A stretch of DNA of 64,000 nt from Corynebacterium pygosceleis. Lineage in GTDB: Bacteria > Actinomycetota > Actinomycetes > Mycobacteriales > Mycobacteriaceae. A program made the translations under genes and the position numbers. The notes under the pieces are model-generated. The model did no database searches and was not told where the DNA came from. It worked only from the letters and a program-made list of their open reading frames with translations. The stretch is taken from positions 1 to 64,000 of the forward strand of contig NZ_JAENIQ020000006.1 in assembly GCF_016595275.2 (NCBI RefSeq), in the 5' to 3' direction. Below, piece after piece: positions 28,165 through 36,320 of this stretch (the first letter of the stretch is position 1; every line of letters starts with the position of its first letter).

Positions 28165-30125
28165 CGGGAGACCAACCTTTCGAGGGCACCGCGGACCACC
28201 GCGGGGTCGGAGGTACGCCAGAACGGGGGCATGGATCTGAGGAGGAAAGAGCCGTAGCGGCGGGTGACCAGGCGGTTGTCCAGGACGGCCACGACACCAC
28301 GGTCATCGGTACGCCGCAGCAGCCGGCCGGCCCCCTGGGCCATGAGCAGTGCGGCATGACTGGCGGCGACCTCCATGAACCCGTTCCGTCCGTCCGCGTC
28401 CGCCGCGTCCTTCCGCGCCTGCAGCAGGGGGTCGTCGGGACGGGGGAAGGGGATCCGGTCGATGATGACCAGTGAGCACGTCCGCCCCGGGACATCGACC
28501 CCCTGCCACAGGGACAGGGTGCCGAACAGGCAGGTGTTCTCGCTCCGCGCGAACCTCTCCACCAGCGCACCCGTCCCGTCATCGCCCTGGCAGAGAACGT
28601 CGAACGGCAGACGCAGACGCATCGCCCCGGCCGCCTGCTCCGCCGCGCGCCGGGAGGAGAACAGCCCGAGGGTCCGTCCACCGGCGGCGGTGATCAGACC
28701 GGCGATCTCGTCGAGCGTCTGCTCGGGCAACCCGTCCCGTCCCGGATCCGGCAGGTCGCGGGCCGTGTAGAGGATCCCGGCCTTCGCCGGATCGAACGGG
28801 GTACCGGCGTCGAGACTGTCGTAGGAACCCCTCGCGAGGCCCCACGCGGCGGCCATCGCGTCGAAACGCCCGCCGAGCGTCAACGTCGCGGACGTCAGGA
28901 TCACCGTCTGCTCCGCGAACAGGCGCGACGCGAGCAGACCCGCGACGGACAGCGGAGCGACACGGAGGGTGTCGCCACGCCGGTCGTCCCGGTTCAACCA
29001 CACCACGTCCTGCTGTTTCGTCGGATCAGCGGTGGCGAAGACCTCCAGCACCCGGACGATCGAGTCATGCGTCTCCTGTAGTGCGGTCGCCACCGACTGC
29101 CGCTCCGCGGCCGTCGCCGGATCGTTGGCGACCTCCCCGTCGGGGCTCCGGGCGATCGACTGCCGCAGCGACCACAACGCGTCCCTGAGCGCGGTGAGCA
29201 GTGACGTCGCCGACGGGTCGATCACGTTCCACCGGCCCTCCGGCATCGCGGCGGACAGCTTCTCCCAGTCGCCCGCGAGTGCGCTGACCTTCTCGTCGCG
29301 TCCCTCCGCCCCGAGTTTCCCCGCGCGCTTGGCCAGCAGCGTCAACGCAGGACCGGAGATCTCCGCCGTCGCCACCGCCGTGATCCGCCCGTCCAGTTCG
29401 TGGGCCTCATCGATGACCACGACATCGTGCTCCGGGAGGATGGTGCCCTCCGACAGGGCGTCGATGGCGAGCAGTGCATGGTTGGTCACCACGACGTCGA
29501 CGTCCTGGGCCTGTCTCCGGGCGGACTCCGCGAAGCAGTCCTCGCCGTGCGGACAGCGGTTCGCCCCCAGGCACTCGCGCGCGGTGACACTGACCTGCTT
29601 CCACGCCAGATCGGGGACGCCCGGATCCAGGGAATCGCGGTCGCCGCTCTCCGTCTCCTGCGCCCACTCGTTCAGTCGCACGATGTGCCGGCCCATCCAG
29701 GAGAGATCCGCCTCGTCGATCAGCGCCTCCTCCGAGGCCTCCGGCTGGCTGATCTTGTTCAGGCACAGGTAGTTCGACCGGCCCTTCAGGATCGCGAAGG
29801 TCGGGCGCCTACCCATCACCGGTTCCAGGGCGTCCGCCAGGCGGGGGAGATCCCGTTCCACCAGCTGCCGTTGCAGGGCGATCGTCGCGGTGGAGACCAC
29901 CACGGTGGTGCCCGTGGCCTGAGCGTGGGCGAGTGCCGGAATGAGGTACGCCAGTGATTTACCCGTACCGGTGCCGGCCTGCACCGCGAGGTGACGCTCC
30001 TCCCGCATCGCCTTCGTCACGGCGTTCAGCATCGCGACCTGTCCGGGGCGCGTGGTGCCGCCGATCGCGGACACCGCCGTCCCGAGGAGCTGGGCGGTGT
30101 CCGGGGAGAGCGCGGAGTCGGGCAT
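28161..30125 (-). CDS. dinG: DinG/XPD-family ATP-dependent DNA helicase
   Basis: This 654-aa superfamily 2 helicase has Walker A AGTGTGKS near residue 50, the DEAH box VIDEAHEL near 240, and motif VI QGAGRLLRRTDDRG near the end. Between motifs Ia and II are four cysteines in the CLGANRCPHGEDC region and an upstream NYLCLN, which fit the 4Fe-4S cluster of DinG/XPD enzymes. It would unwind DNA 5' to 3', with roles in repair of R-loops or stalled forks. The position next to pncB and clpS matches the mycobacterial order (Rv1329c dinG, Rv1330c pncB1). Confidence 0.92.
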   Translation of the reverse strand: MPDSALSPDTAQLLGTAVSAIGGTTRPGQVAMLNAVTKAMREERHLAVQAGTGTGKSLAYLIPALAHAQATGTTVVVSTATIALQRQLVERDLPRLADALEPVMGRRPTFAILKGRSNYLCLNKISQPEASEEALIDEADLSWMGRHIVRLNEWAQETESGDRDSLDPGVPDLAWKQVSVTARECLGANRCPHGEDCFAESARRQAQDVDVVVTNHALLAIDALSEGTILPEHDVVVIDEAHELDGRITAVATAEISGPALTLLAKRAGKLGAEGRDEKVSALAGDWEKLSAAMPEGRWNVIDPSATSLLTALRDALWSLRQSIARSPDGEVANDPATAAERQSVATALQETHDSIVRVLEVFATADPTKQQDVVWLNRDDRRGDTLRVAPLSVAGLLASRLFAEQTVILTSATLTLGGRFDAMAAAWGLARGSYDSLDAGTPFDPAKAGILYTARDLPDPGRDGLPEQTLDEIAGLITAAGGRTLGLFSSRRAAEQAAGAMRLRLPFDVLCQGDDGTGALVERFARSENTCLFGTLSLWQGVDVPGRTCSLVIIDRIPFPRPDDPLLQARKDAADADGRNGFMEVAASHAALLMAQGAGRLLRRTDDRGVVAVLDNRLVTRRYGSFLLRSMPPFWRTSDPAVVRGALERLVSR

Positions 30126-30323
30126 GGATCCTTCCCGCAGGGGTGTGGTGAGTCAGAGGTGCATTCCGTGGCGGCCGGGAACCGGGCTGATCGCGACCGC
30201 GTGGAACGGGCTGTCCTGCAGTCTAACCTCCGACCGAACCTGGCACGGTGTCGTGACGGGGATCGCTGTGCGATACCGCTGGACGACACTCCTGAGCTGG
30301 TGCAGGAGGACAGGGCGGGGCGC

Positions 30324-30371
30324 CGAGAGCCCGACCCCGGAACGCTGTTGCACGCCGGGGTCGGGCTCTCG
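30324..30371. terminator. Terminator after pncB
   Basis: A perfect 17-bp stem (30324-30340 with 30355-30371) with a 14-base loop lies 18 bases past the pncB stop on the minus strand. The remaining bases between 30126 and 30323 form the spacer before dinG and hold no supported gene. Confidence 0.8.
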
Positions 30372-30388
30372 GATCAGGACAGGGGGGA

Positions 30389-31720
30389 TCAGAAGCCGAC
30401 GAACCGGGCGCTGAGGGCGGGTTCGTCCCGGGACAGGGCGAGCCCCTCCCAGGGCAGGGTGACCAACTGGGCCGCGAGGTGATCGCGTGCCTCGGTCAGC
30501 GTCGGCAGGCCGTCAACGGGTCGGCCGTCCCGGACCATCGGGATGGTCAGTTCACGGGCGGTCAACGTCCCGGTGTCCGGTGTGCCGGCGTCGATCGGCA
30601 GCACGAGCTCCTCGACGGCGGTACCCGTGTCCCGGTGGGTGCGCAACGCCCGTTTCGCGCCGCCACGGCTCGCCTTGTTGCGGGAACGCTTGGCGACGGG
30701 CTTTCCGTCGACCTCGACGAGTTTGTACACCATGCCCGCCGTCGGGGCACCGGAACCGGTGACGACGGAGGTGCCCACACCGTAGATGTCCACCGGATCA
30801 CCGGACAGTCCGGCGATCGCGAACTCATCCAGGTCGGAGGACACGACGATCTTCGTGTTGTGGTTGCCGAGGGAATCCAGCTGGCGGCGGACCTGACGGG
30901 TCAGCATGCCGAGGTCCCCGGAGTCGATCCGGACGGCACCGAGTCCGGGGCCACCGACCCGCACCGCGGTCTCGACACCGTTGGTGATGTCGTAGGTGTC
31001 GACCAGGAGAGTGGTGCCCACGCCGAGGGCGTCGATCTGCGCGCGGAACGCGGCCTCCTCGTTCGGGGTCCCGTCCTCGTTGACGTGCAGCAGCGTCCAT
31101 GAGTGCGCTGCGGTGCCACCGGCGGGAATCCCGTAGCGGAACGCCGCCTCCAGATTGGAGGTCGAGTGGAAACCGGCGAGATAGGCCGCGCGCGAGGAGG
31201 CGACCGCCGCGTACTCGTGGGTCCGGCGGGACCCCATCTCGATGATCATCCGGCCGTTCGCGGCGGTGACCATTCGTGCGGCGGCGGACGCGACGGCCGA
31301 GTCGGCGTTCATGATGGAGAGGATCACCGTCTCCAGGAGCACGCACTCGGCGAACATACCCCGGACCGTGAGGATGGGGGAGTGCGGGAAATAGAGCTCA
31401 CCTTCCCGGTATCCGTCGATCTGGCCCGAGAAACGATAATCGCGCAGGTAATCCAGGGTGCGGTCATCGAGGAAATCCAGTGACGCCAGCTGCTCCTCGG
31501 TGAACACGAAGTCCCGTACCGCACGGAGGACACGCTCGGTTCCGGCGACGACACCGTAGCGGCGCTCGTTGGGGAGCCGGCGGGCGAAGACCTCGAAGGC
31601 GCACTCACGGTCGGCGGTGCCGTCACGCAGCGACGCCTGGAGCATCGTCAGCTCGTACATGTCCGTCAGGAGTGCACTGGAACGGCGATTGTCTGTTGAT
31701 TCCGGGGTGATGTGGTTCAC
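30389..31720 (-). CDS. pncB: Nicotinate phosphoribosyltransferase
   Basis: PncB joins nicotinate and PRPP to give nicotinate mononucleotide for NAD salvage. The 443-aa protein shows the N-terminal LLTDMYELTMLQASL, the phosphoribosyl-binding DSGDLGML and SSDLDEFAIAGL, and GVGTSVVTGSG near the C-terminal half, all typical. I start it at GTG 31720, not the ORF's far end at 31861, because a -10-like TACAGT ends seven bases before this GTG on the minus strand and the family begins here; the upstream extension is Pro/Arg-rich. It is divergent from clpS with 125 bases between starts. Confidence 0.94.
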   Translation of the reverse strand: MNHITPESTDNRRSSALLTDMYELTMLQASLRDGTADRECAFEVFARRLPNERRYGVVAGTERVLRAVRDFVFTEEQLASLDFLDDRTLDYLRDYRFSGQIDGYREGELYFPHSPILTVRGMFAECVLLETVILSIMNADSAVASAAARMVTAANGRMIIEMGSRRTHEYAAVASSRAAYLAGFHSTSNLEAAFRYGIPAGGTAAHSWTLLHVNEDGTPNEEAAFRAQIDALGVGTTLLVDTYDITNGVETAVRVGGPGLGAVRIDSGDLGMLTRQVRRQLDSLGNHNTKIVVSSDLDEFAIAGLSGDPVDIYGVGTSVVTGSGAPTAGMVYKLVEVDGKPVAKRSRNKASRGGAKRALRTHRDTGTAVEELVLPIDAGTPDTGTLTARELTIPMVRDGRPVDGLPTLTEARDHLAAQLVTLPWEGLALSRDEPALSARFVGF

Positions 31721-31845
31721 GCGGACCACTGTAGTCGCATAGTTTCGTCCGCAGGGAGTGACGGAGCACCACCGGAGCGTCGGGAAGAGCGCCCGGAGCC
31801 GTGCCGGTACCGCAATCGGGTACGGAAACGGATAGTCTTGTGGGC

Positions 31846-32139
31846 ATGAGTTCGCCCACACCAGTACCAGTAGAGACGGAGAACGTCGAGGTCCTCACGA
31901 GTGAGAACCTTCCCTGGATGTGCATCGTCTGGGATGATCCGGTCAACCTCATGAGCTACGTCACCTACGTGTTCGAGACCGTACTCGGGTACGACCGGAA
32001 ACGGGCCACGGAACTGATGATGCAGGTTCACACGGAGGGGAAGGCCGTGGTGTCGTCGGGGGAGAAGGACAAGGTGGAGGCGGACGTCAAGAAGCTGCAC
32101 ACCGCAGGCCTGTGGGCGACGATGCAGCAGGCCGGGTAG
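31846..32139 (+). CDS. clpS: ATP-dependent Clp protease adaptor ClpS
   Basis: ClpS brings N-degron substrates to ClpC/ClpP. The 97-aa protein contains the conserved [20 protein letters not shown], which holds the N-end-rule pocket, and [15 protein letters not shown], where the His is conserved. ATG 31846 follows the -10-like TAGTCT (31833-31838) by seven bases, so the message is probably leaderless. The next gene, of the DUF2017 family, follows 20 bases later, as in mycobacteria. Confidence 0.95.
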   Translation: MSSPTPVPVETENVEVLTSENLPWMCIVWDDPVNLMSYVTYVFETVLGYDRKRATELMMQVHTEGKAVVSSGEKDKVEADVKKLHTAGLWATMQQAG

Positions 32140-32159
32140 GAGAGGGGAGACACGGGACA

Positions 32160-32699
32160 ATGGAACCCTGGAAACGCAGAAAAGGACTGATCCGAGGCCG
32201 GGCCCGCTTCACCGCGACCTTCGACCCGATGGAACGCGAGGTCCTCGGTGACCTCGCGGCGACCGTCGCGGAAGCGCTGATCCGCCGGGCCCAGTCCGCC
32301 CCCAGGGATGAACTCGCCGAAATGACGGGCATGCCCAGCGGGCACAGGGAAGCCCCGGACGACCCCGCCCTCCGGCGGCTGCTCCCCGACTTCGAGCGTG
32401 AGGGCGACGAGGAATACGAGGGCGACAACTCGCTGTTGCGCAGTCTCCACGAGAACGACATCTGCCGGGGGAAGCTGGAGAACCTCCAGTTCATCACCGA
32501 AGCCCTCGGCCCCGACGGCAACGTCGCCGTCGTCGTACCCGAGTCGGAGGTCCACGCGTGGATCGCCGGCCTCAACGACATCCGCCTCTACGTGGCCTCC
32601 GGTGAGGTCAACGGTGAAGCGGCGGAAGAGGAGCGTTCCCGACTCGTCGAATGGCTCGCCTTCAACCAGGACTCACTGCTCGCCGCCCTCATGGGGTGA
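32160..32699 (+). CDS. DUF2017 family protein
   Basis: This 179-aa protein belongs to DUF2017, a helical, highly charged actinobacterial family that almost always follows clpS. Conserved parts are FDPMEREVLGDLAATVAEAL near residue 23, LRRLLPDF near 75, DNDSLLR-like GDNSLLRSLHENDIC, and DIRLYVASGEVNGEAAEEER then SRLVEWLAFNQDSLLAALMG at the end. The function is unknown; the fixed link with clpS hints at proteolysis. ATG 32160 is preferred over 32112, which overlaps clpS. Confidence 0.88.
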   Translation: MEPWKRRKGLIRGRARFTATFDPMEREVLGDLAATVAEALIRRAQSAPRDELAEMTGMPSGHREAPDDPALRRLLPDFEREGDEEYEGDNSLLRSLHENDICRGKLENLQFITEALGPDGNVAVVVPESEVHAWIAGLNDIRLYVASGEVNGEAAEEERSRLVEWLAFNQDSLLAALMG

Positions 32700-32756
32700 C
32701 CGAACCAGCCGCCACCCACGGGAATCCCCGCGAGTCACCGACGACGAGGAAATGAC

Positions 32757-33455
32757 GTGCCCCAGTACCCCGACAACCCCGGATTCGACCTACCCGACCC
32801 CTCCCCAGGCTGGCCGGGGCAGGTCCCTCCCGCCACCACCACACCGGGTCCGTCACCCGTGGCTGCGGGCGGGACACGCCTGCGCACCGCGATGAACCTC
32901 ACCACCGGATGGGTCGCACTCATCTGGACCGTGTTCCTGCTCAACATCATCAGCGGTGGACACCTCAACTCCTTCGGTATCCACCCCCTGGACCCCACCT
33001 TCCTCCCGGCCGTCCTCAGCGCACCGTTCCTGCACGCCGGGTTCGCCCACATCATGGGCAACACGACCGTGGGCGTCGTCGCCGCATTCCTCATCGGGCT
33101 CTCCGGTAGGCGCGCATTCTTCGAGGTCACGGCCATCTGCATCATCATCGGGGGACTGGGCACCTGGCTGTTCGGCGGTGTGGGAACCAACCACATCGGT
33201 GCCTCCGGCGTGGTCTACGGCTGGATGAGTTACCTGGTCGTGCGTGGCTTCTACAACCGCTCCCCCGGACAGATCGTCGTCGGAGCGATCCTCGTCTTCT
33301 CCTTCTCCGGCATGATCCACGGTTTCCTCCCGCAGACCGGACTGTCCTGGCAGGGGCACCTCTTCGGGGCGGTCGGCGGCGTGGTCGCGGGCGCCACCAT
33401 CACCTCCGATGATCCGGTGCGCACCGGGCCACGCCGGGGACGGGGACTGCCGTGA
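32757..33455 (+). CDS. Rhomboid-family intramembrane serine protease
   Basis: This 232-aa membrane protein has six hydrophobic segments and the rhomboid catalytic dyad: Ser150 in IGASGVVYGW and His201 in WQGHLFGAVGG. HAGFAHIMGNT carries the conserved His and Asn of helix 2. It would cut membrane proteins within the bilayer. The first 45 residues are Pro-rich and probably cytoplasmic. The start is GTG 32757. It overlaps the next lipoprotein gene by four bases and matches the rhomboid in the mycobacterial murI neighbourhood (Rv1337). Confidence 0.92.
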   Translation: MPQYPDNPGFDLPDPSPGWPGQVPPATTTPGPSPVAAGGTRLRTAMNLTTGWVALIWTVFLLNIISGGHLNSFGIHPLDPTFLPAVLSAPFLHAGFAHIMGNTTVGVVAAFLIGLSGRRAFFEVTAICIIIGGLGTWLFGGVGTNHIGASGVVYGWMSYLVVRGFYNRSPGQIVVGAILVFSFSGMIHGFLPQTGLSWQGHLFGAVGGVVAGATITSDDPVRTGPRRGRGLP

Positions 33456-34387
33456 GAGGCGGAAGAGCCGCACCGTTCCTGTGTGCCCCGGCACTCGTCG
33501 TGGCCCTGACCTCGTGCACCATTCCCACCGGTGACCGGGGTGATGCGGCGGAGGATGCCCCGGTTTCCGCGACCACGTCGAGGGAAGCCACCCCCTGGGT
33601 CACCGGTGACACGCCGACGACATCCCGGGCACCTGAACTGCAACGCGCGGCGGACCGGATCTCCGCTGCGGCGGTGGGGGACGGCGGGGTCGGTGTCGCA
33701 CTCGACGACGGCCGGGACACGGTGACGGCGGGGACGGTCCTGACCGGTCCGGCCTGGTCGACGGTGAAGATCCCCGTGTCCATGGCCGTCCTGTTCCACG
33801 GGGCGGGGGACAAGGACATCGCGGAGACAGTGGACAGGGCCGTCACCAGCAGTGACAACGCCGCCTTTGACACCCTCTGGTATTCCCTCGGAGGGGGTGC
33901 CGACGCGGCGACCGCCACCGAAATGATCCTCCGGAGGGCGGGCGACGACACCACGGTCACCCCCGAGATCACCAGGCCCGGGTTCTCCGCGGCGGGACAG
34001 ACCCCGTGGGCCCTGTCCGATCAGGCCGGGTTCGCACAACGGTTGACCTGTGTCCCGGGGGCCGGCGCGGTACTGACGGCGATGAACGGCATCGTCGATG
34101 ACCAGTCCTACGGGCTCGGTCGCGTACCCGATCTCCCCTTCAAGGGAGGCTGGGGGCCCGACGAGAACGGCGACTACCTCGTCCGGCAGTTCGGTGTCCT
34201 CCGAACCCCCGGCGGACACCTCGGTGTCGCACTGGCCGTGCGCCCGGACGACGGCACCTATGACACCGGAAGGGAGATGCTCGACCGGATGGCACGTGCA
34301 CTGCAGACGGAGATCGACGCGGGAACCTTCGTGGACGCGGCCGAGTGCGAACCCGAGTCCCCGCCGGAGGATTCGTCCCGACCGTGA
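33452..34387 (+). CDS. Lipoprotein with SxxK/SDN motifs (penicillin-binding-like fold)
   Basis: This 311-aa exported protein begins with a signal peptide and lipobox ALTSC (lipidated Cys22). Its mature part has STVK (Ser103 to Lys106) and SDN (Ser134 to Asn136), the first two motifs of serine beta-lactamases and penicillin-binding proteins, with the usual spacing; [17 protein letters not shown] near residue 230 may stand for the third KTG-like motif, though no exact KTG is seen. It could be a serine hydrolase or a cell-wall enzyme homologue. It overlaps the rhomboid gene. No proof of beta-lactamase activity can be drawn. Confidence 0.78.
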   Translation: MRGGRAAPFLCAPALVVALTSCTIPTGDRGDAAEDAPVSATTSREATPWVTGDTPTTSRAPELQRAADRISAAAVGDGGVGVALDDGRDTVTAGTVLTGPAWSTVKIPVSMAVLFHGAGDKDIAETVDRAVTSSDNAAFDTLWYSLGGGADAATATEMILRRAGDDTTVTPEITRPGFSAAGQTPWALSDQAGFAQRLTCVPGAGAVLTAMNGIVDDQSYGLGRVPDLPFKGGWGPDENGDYLVRQFGVLRTPGGHLGVALAVRPDDGTYDTGREMLDRMARALQTEIDAGTFVDAAECEPESPPEDSSRP

Positions 34388-34445
34388 CAACCCGTTAACA
34401 CCGGACCGTCACAGCCGTCGGTCATCGACGGATAGGATCGGTGAG

Positions 34446-35294
34446 GTGAGTACCCCGAAGCCCCCAGTCGACGAGATCATCCGCGCCGAGACACCTCCGA
34501 CGGCGGATTCCCCGATCGGGATATTCGACTCCGGTGTCGGTGGGCTGACGGTCGCCCGCACCATCGTCGACCAGCTCCCCGACGAATCGATGATCTACAT
34601 CGGTGACACGGGTAACGGCCCCTACGGGCCGCTACCGATCCGCCGTGTCCGGGAACACTCGATGGCGGTCGCGGATGAACTCGTCCGACGGGGCTGCAAG
34701 ATGATCGTGATCGCCTGCAACACCGCCACCTCGGCATTTCTCCGTGACGCCCGCGAACGGTACGACATCCCCGTCATCGGCGTGATCCTGCCAGCGGTCC
34801 GTCGTGCGGTGTCCACCACCCGCAACGGGCGGATCGGGGTCATCGGTACCACCGGGACCATCAAATCGGGTGCCTACCAGGAGCTGTTCTCCGCATCGCC
34901 CTCCGTCGAGTGCGTGGCCACCGCGTGCCCGAGCTTCGTGGATTTCGTGGAACGGGGAATCACCTCGGGACGACAGATACTCGGGGTCGCGCAGGCCTAC
35001 GTGGAGCCGCTCCAGGCGGCGGGCGTCGACACGCTCGTCCTCGGCTGCACGCACTATCCGCTGCTCAGTGGTGTCATACAGCTCGCCATGGGGGAACACG
35101 TCACCCTGGTGTCGTCCGCGGAGGAAACCGCCAAGGATGTTCTGCGGACACTGAGCCAGATGGATCTTCTCTCCGAGTCCGGAACCCCGACACGTACCTT
35201 CGAATCGACCGGAGACCCGGTGCTTTTCACCCAGCTGGCGGGCCGTTTCCTGGGTCCTGATGTGACACAGGTCAGTCACCTCGACGGACTGTAA
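34446..35294 (+). CDS. murI: Glutamate racemase
   Basis: MurI converts L- to D-glutamate for peptidoglycan. The 282-aa protein has the N-terminal [14 protein letters not shown], and the two catalytic cysteines lie in ACNTATS (Cys91) and GCTHYPL (Cys201). [11 protein letters not shown] is the conserved loop after strand 2. The start is GTG 34446, eight bases after TAGGAT (34433-34438), consistent with a leaderless message. The ORF extending to 34098 overlaps the lipoprotein gene and is not family-like. The first 20 residues are extra relative to most MurI. Confidence 0.95.
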   Translation: MSTPKPPVDEIIRAETPPTADSPIGIFDSGVGGLTVARTIVDQLPDESMIYIGDTGNGPYGPLPIRRVREHSMAVADELVRRGCKMIVIACNTATSAFLRDARERYDIPVIGVILPAVRRAVSTTRNGRIGVIGTTGTIKSGAYQELFSASPSVECVATACPSFVDFVERGITSGRQILGVAQAYVEPLQAAGVDTLVLGCTHYPLLSGVIQLAMGEHVTLVSSAEETAKDVLRTLSQMDLLSESGTPTRTFESTGDPVLFTQLAGRFLGPDVTQVSHLDGL

Positions 35295-35367
35295 TCCGAG
35301 CCGGACACGACATGTTTTCGGGTCGACGGATACCCATGTCACGTTGAGTCATGGCACAGTGATCCCT

Positions 35368-36135
35368 ATGAAGTTGACGATCCTCGGGTGCACCGGGAGC
35401 CTGGGAGCCCCCAAAGGCCCCGCCTCCGGCTACCTTCTGCGCGGAAAGCGCGGCCCCTCGGTGATCATGGATTTCGGACCCGGGACACTCGCCGCCCTCC
35501 AACAGATCCAGGATCCGGCGGACGCCCACATCATGTTCTCCCACCTGCACGCGGACCACTGCCTGGACTTCCCCTCTCTGATGGTCTGGCGTCGTTACCA
35601 CCCGGCGTCGGCGGCTCCGGCACGCAATCTGTGCTGCGGTCCCCTGGATCTGCCGAGTCGGTTGGGTCGGATCTCCGCGGACATCGAGGGCGACGTGGAC
35701 GACATGTCCGATTCCTTCGCCTTCGTGCCGTGGCGGCACGGGGAATCCGAGATGGTCGCCGATTTCAGGGTGACACCGTATTCCGTGGTCCATCCCATCG
35801 AGGCGTACGGACTCCGGGTGGAAGAACCCTCGACCGGGCGGGTACTGGCCTACTCCGGCGACACCGGGTGGTGCGACAACCTCGTCGAACTCGCCCGTGA
35901 CGCCGACGTTTTCCTGTGTGAGGCGACCTGGGGAGATGACCCGGAGGGCAAACCCGGGGACATGCACATCTCGGGGCAGGAAGCGGGTCGGGCCGCACGA
36001 CTCGCGGGTGTTCGGACACTTGTTCTCGTCCACATACCGCCGTGGGTGGATGAGGCCGCGACGGTCGACGCCGCCCGTTCCGAGTTCGACGGAGAGATCA
36101 TCCTCGGGTACGCGGGGATGGAACTGGATCTGTAA
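35368..36135 (+). CDS. cpdA: MBL-fold cyclic-nucleotide phosphodiesterase, CpdA/Rv1339-like
   Basis: This 255-aa metallo-beta-lactamase-fold protein has the metal motif HLHADH (residues 59-64), the later SGDTGW (Asp ligand), CEATWG and VLVHIPPW (His ligand). Its place between murI and rph matches mycobacterial Rv1339 and C. glutamicum cpdA, which degrade cAMP, and cAMP controls the regulator GlxR. The identification rests on synteny and motifs. The start is ATG 35368; the ORF frame from 35344 adds eight unlikely residues. In the known gene order rph would follow, but here two unrelated genes lie in between. An intrinsic terminator follows. Confidence 0.87.
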   Translation: MKLTILGCTGSLGAPKGPASGYLLRGKRGPSVIMDFGPGTLAALQQIQDPADAHIMFSHLHADHCLDFPSLMVWRRYHPASAAPARNLCCGPLDLPSRLGRISADIEGDVDDMSDSFAFVPWRHGESEMVADFRVTPYSVVHPIEAYGLRVEEPSTGRVLAYSGDTGWCDNLVELARDADVFLCEATWGDDPEGKPGDMHISGQEAGRAARLAGVRTLVLVHIPPWVDEAATVDAARSEFDGEIILGYAGMELDL

Positions 36136-36189
36136 CCGCGTGCCGATGGCTGTCCAGGATTGTCGGTGAGAAGCCACTGAGTGAGATTG

Positions 36190-36212
36190 AACCCTGCTGA
36201 GCAGGGTTTTTT
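36190..36212 (+). terminator. Intrinsic terminator of cpdA
   Basis: AACCCTGC (36190-36197) pairs with GCAGGGTT (36201-36208) around a TGA loop, followed by a T-run to 36212. It closes the clpS-to-cpdA gene group. Confidence 0.93.
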
Positions 36213-36243
36213 CAGTTTCGGGGGTAGTGAACACCTCCCCCTC

Positions 36244-36264
36244 TAATGGAAAAGGTGACCATTA
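36244..36264. promoter_or_regulatory. Inverted repeat upstream of the histidine-rich gene
   Basis: TAATGG (36244-36249) and CCATTA (36259-36264) are perfect six-base arms, nine bases apart, 57 bases before the start. It could be an operator for an unknown regulator. Confidence 0.4.
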
Positions 36265-36286
36265 AGCCCGAAGGGGCTAACTTTGT

Positions 36287-36301
36287 TGGTAATCATTGTC
36301 T
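36287..36301. promoter_or_regulatory. Candidate Zur box
   Basis: TGGTAATCATTGTCT contains the AATCATT core of actinobacterial Zur boxes with flanking TG and TC; about 11 of 15 positions fit. It lies 20 bases before the start of a protein packed with histidine, so zinc repression makes sense. The match is by eye. Confidence 0.45.
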
Positions 36302-36320
36302 ATTAGTTCTGGAGTTGGTC

